64,000 nt of DNA from Lutibacter citreus. GTDB lineage: Bacteria; Bacteroidota; Bacteroidia; Flavobacteriales; Flavobacteriaceae. How positions within the stretch are numbered: position 1 is the stretch's first letter; each line of letters begins with the position of its first letter. The stretch is taken from NCBI RefSeq assembly GCF_003260195.1, contig NZ_QEIH01000003.1, forward strand, positions 434,001-498,000, given 5' to 3'. Position numbers and translations under genes: made by a program. Under the pieces are notes generated by a model. It did not search any database. It had not been told where the DNA came from and was given only the letters and a program-made list of their open reading frames with translations. Positions 62,877 to 64,000 of this stretch are shown here, in pieces.

Positions 62877-63095
62877 CTATTGCTCTAATTTATCTAAATT
62901 TTCTTTAACTAAGGTATCTATACTCAATTTTGAATATTCAGATAGTTTAATTATAAATTCTAAGGTTGGTATTGCTTTATTACACTCGTATGCACAAATA
63001 CGACCTCTGGTAACGCTTAAATCATCTGCAAAGAGCTCTTGAGAAACACCTCTTTGCTTTCTAATATACCGTATGTTTTTTGTTAAAATTTTCAT
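62877..63095 (-). CDS. Cro/C1-type (XRE) transcriptional regulator
   Basis: 72 residues, almost all one helix-turn-helix domain (IRYIRKQRGVSQELFADDLSVTRGRICAYECNKAIPTLEFIIKLSEYSKLSIDTLV). No sensor or peptidase domain, so its control must come from dosage, a partner or degradation. First gene of the XRE-SRAP operon, divergent from dnaE. GCTAA-type palindromes start two bases upstream of its ATG, so it very likely represses itself and probably the polymerase gene. Confidence 0.88.
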   Translation of the reverse strand: MKILTKNIRYIRKQRGVSQELFADDLSVTRGRICAYECNKAIPTLEFIIKLSEYSKLSIDTLVKENLDKLEQ

Positions 63096-63096
63096 A

Positions 63097-63146
63097 TTGC
63101 TAAATATATTAGCAACACTCGCTAAATATATTGGCTAATTTAGCAA
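63097..63146. promoter_or_regulatory. Operator array of GCTAA palindromes
   Basis: O1 TTGCTAA-ATATA-TTAGCAA (63097-63115) is a perfect palindrome. O2 GCTAA-ATATA-TTGGC (63121-63135) has one mismatch and the same spacer. O3 GCTAA-T-TTAGC (63134-63144) has a short spacer. O1 covers the leader of the regulator gene; O3 contains TAATTTAG, near the -7 consensus, before dnaE. Confidence 0.75.
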
Positions 63147-63179
63147 AAAATAAATTCAAACAATAATTTTTAAGAATTG

Positions 63180-64000
63180 ATGTATCTTAATACGCACACA
63201 TATTACAGTTTACGGTATGGAACTATAGCTCCTAAAGAACTTATTTCAAGTTTATTAGATCAAAATGTAACGTCGGTTTGTTTAACTGATATTAATAGTA
63301 CATCATCTAATTTAGAGTTTGTTCGTTTAGCTTCAAAAAACGCAATAAAACCAATACTTGGTGTCGATTTTAGAAATAAAGCTGCTCAAAAGTTTATAAT
63401 TCTTGCAGCAAATAATAAAGGGTACCACAGTATCAATAATTACCTTTCTGAATTTTTGCACACAAAAGATTTTAAAATTCCAAATAAAGCAAAAAAACTA
63501 GCAAACACCTTTGTCATCTACCCTTTTAAAAATAATATTACAGAATTAAATGAAAATGAATATATAGGTATTAAACCTTCTGATTTAAATCAATTACGAC
63601 TTTCTAAATGGAGACATCAACAAGAAAAATTAGTGATTTTAAAAACGGTTTCATTTCAAAATAAAAAAGGATTTAATACACATCGGCTTTTAAGAGCTAT
63701 TGATAATAATACCTTATTAAGTAAACTTCCTAAATCTGAAGAAGGTTCTGAAAATGATGTATTTATACCTGAAAATGTATTAAAAAGTATTTATAAAGAA
63801 TATCCTATAATTATTAATAACACACTAAAATTAATGAATGCTTGTAGTATTTCATTTAATTTTTCGGGTACAAAACCTAAAAATCAAGAAACATATACTG
63901 GCAATAAGGAGTTAGATTTTAAACTGTTGAAAAAATTGGCTTATAAAGGCTTAAATTATAGGTATAAACGAATTGGAAAACGGGTATTTGAACGTTTAGA
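63180..64000 (+). CDS. DNA polymerase III alpha subunit-like (DnaE), 3' truncated
   Basis: The frame starts at the ATG at 63180 and is open to the window end (273 codons). The N-terminus MYLNTHTYYSLRYGTIAPKE, then DQNVTSVCLTDINST and PILGVDFR, is the PHP domain of bacterial replicative-type polymerases; later IDNNTLLSKLPKSE and the FIPENVLKSIYKEYPIIINNT stretch also fit DnaE. Its place beside an XRE-SRAP operon, with shared operators, suggests the damage-inducible second DnaE (error-prone type) and not the main replicase, but the palm domain that would help decide is outside the window. Confidence 0.8.
   Translation, partial: MYLNTHTYYSLRYGTIAPKELISSLLDQNVTSVCLTDINSTSSNLEFVRLASKNAIKPILGVDFRNKAAQKFIILAANNKGYHSINNYLSEFLHTKDFKIPNKAKKLANTFVIYPFKNNITELNENEYIGIKPSDLNQLRLSKWRHQQEKLVILKTVSFQNKKGFNTHRLLRAIDNNTLLSKLPKSEEGSENDVFIPENVLKSIYKEYPIIINNTLKLMNACSISFNFSGTKPKNQETYTGNKELDFKLLKKLAYKGLNYRYKRIGKRVFERL

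Overview
The window is about 64 kb of AT-rich DNA that looks like the chromosome of a marine member of the Flavobacteriia (Bacteroidetes). The grounds are the low GC content, a type IX secretion (T9SS) sorting domain with SprB repeats on a secreted nuclease, a TonB-dependent receptor with an N-terminal carboxypeptidase-regulatory domain, LytS/LytTR two-component pairs, and promoters with the Bacteroidetes -7 element TAnnTTTG instead of a sigma-70 box. Both ends cut genes. A PL8 polysaccharide lyase enters from the left, and a DNA polymerase III alpha-like gene that runs off the right end starts at 63180.

Region by region. 1-2277: 3' part of a PL8 lyase. 2659-8745: a probable mannitol locus, with a divergent NrtR-type Nudix regulator, an outer-membrane protein, an NCS1-like permease, mannitol 2-dehydrogenase and fructokinase. 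Two copies of a CGTCAnTATnACG operator candidate lie in the divergent promoter region. 9095-12116: patatin-like lipase and an orphan protein. 12248-19685: a TonB receptor followed by a tight operon of an M29/NicX-type metalloenzyme, two NCS1 permeases and a PepD (M20C) dipeptidase, probably uptake and breakdown of small nitrogenous compounds. 19759-29026: a phosphoesterase and three exported proteins (a large modular nuclease, a royal-jelly-type beta-propeller and an M64 peptidase).

29338-33100: a MutT-type Nudix gene overlaps a 1124-residue protein with a PLD nuclease domain, an SF2 helicase, a DUF3427-like region and, at its C-terminus, a complete LexA/UmuD-like S24 autoprotease module (Ala991-Gly992 cleavage motif, Ser1027, Lys1072). 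This looks like a genome-defence or DNA-damage module and is the most interesting locus here. 33575-38437: small accessory genes and a GH42-like hydrolase, separated by repeat-rich spacers. 38523-41630: a BNR/beta-propeller exported protein whose last 89 residues are a paralogue of the small exported protein encoded just upstream.

42315-47070: a TPR histidine kinase (HWE/HisKA_2 type), a LytTR regulator and orphan genes. 47794-57343: a LytS/LytTR pair divergent from an export and peptidase cluster (ABC ATPase, ABC-permease/M1-aminopeptidase fusion, M23 peptidase, TPR-S41 protein), with a 28-codon small gene ahead of it. 57624-62008: a mix of housekeeping and accessory genes. 62222-64000: a probable SOS-type module (SRAP/YedK protein, Cro/C1 regulator, divergent DnaE), with GCTAA-based palindromic operators in the shared promoter region.

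The intergenic DNA is unusual. At least two families of short degenerate repeats and several long imperfect palindromes, which resemble folded recombination sites, recur at 10.8, 26.2, 33.2, 34.9-35.2, 41.8-42.2, 47.6-47.8, 57.4 and 58.4-59.3 kb. They sit next to small orphan genes and gene remnants, so the middle and right of the window look like a gene-exchange zone. No tRNA, rRNA, CRISPR array or intact insertion sequence was seen. All family assignments are made by eye from motifs, without database searches.
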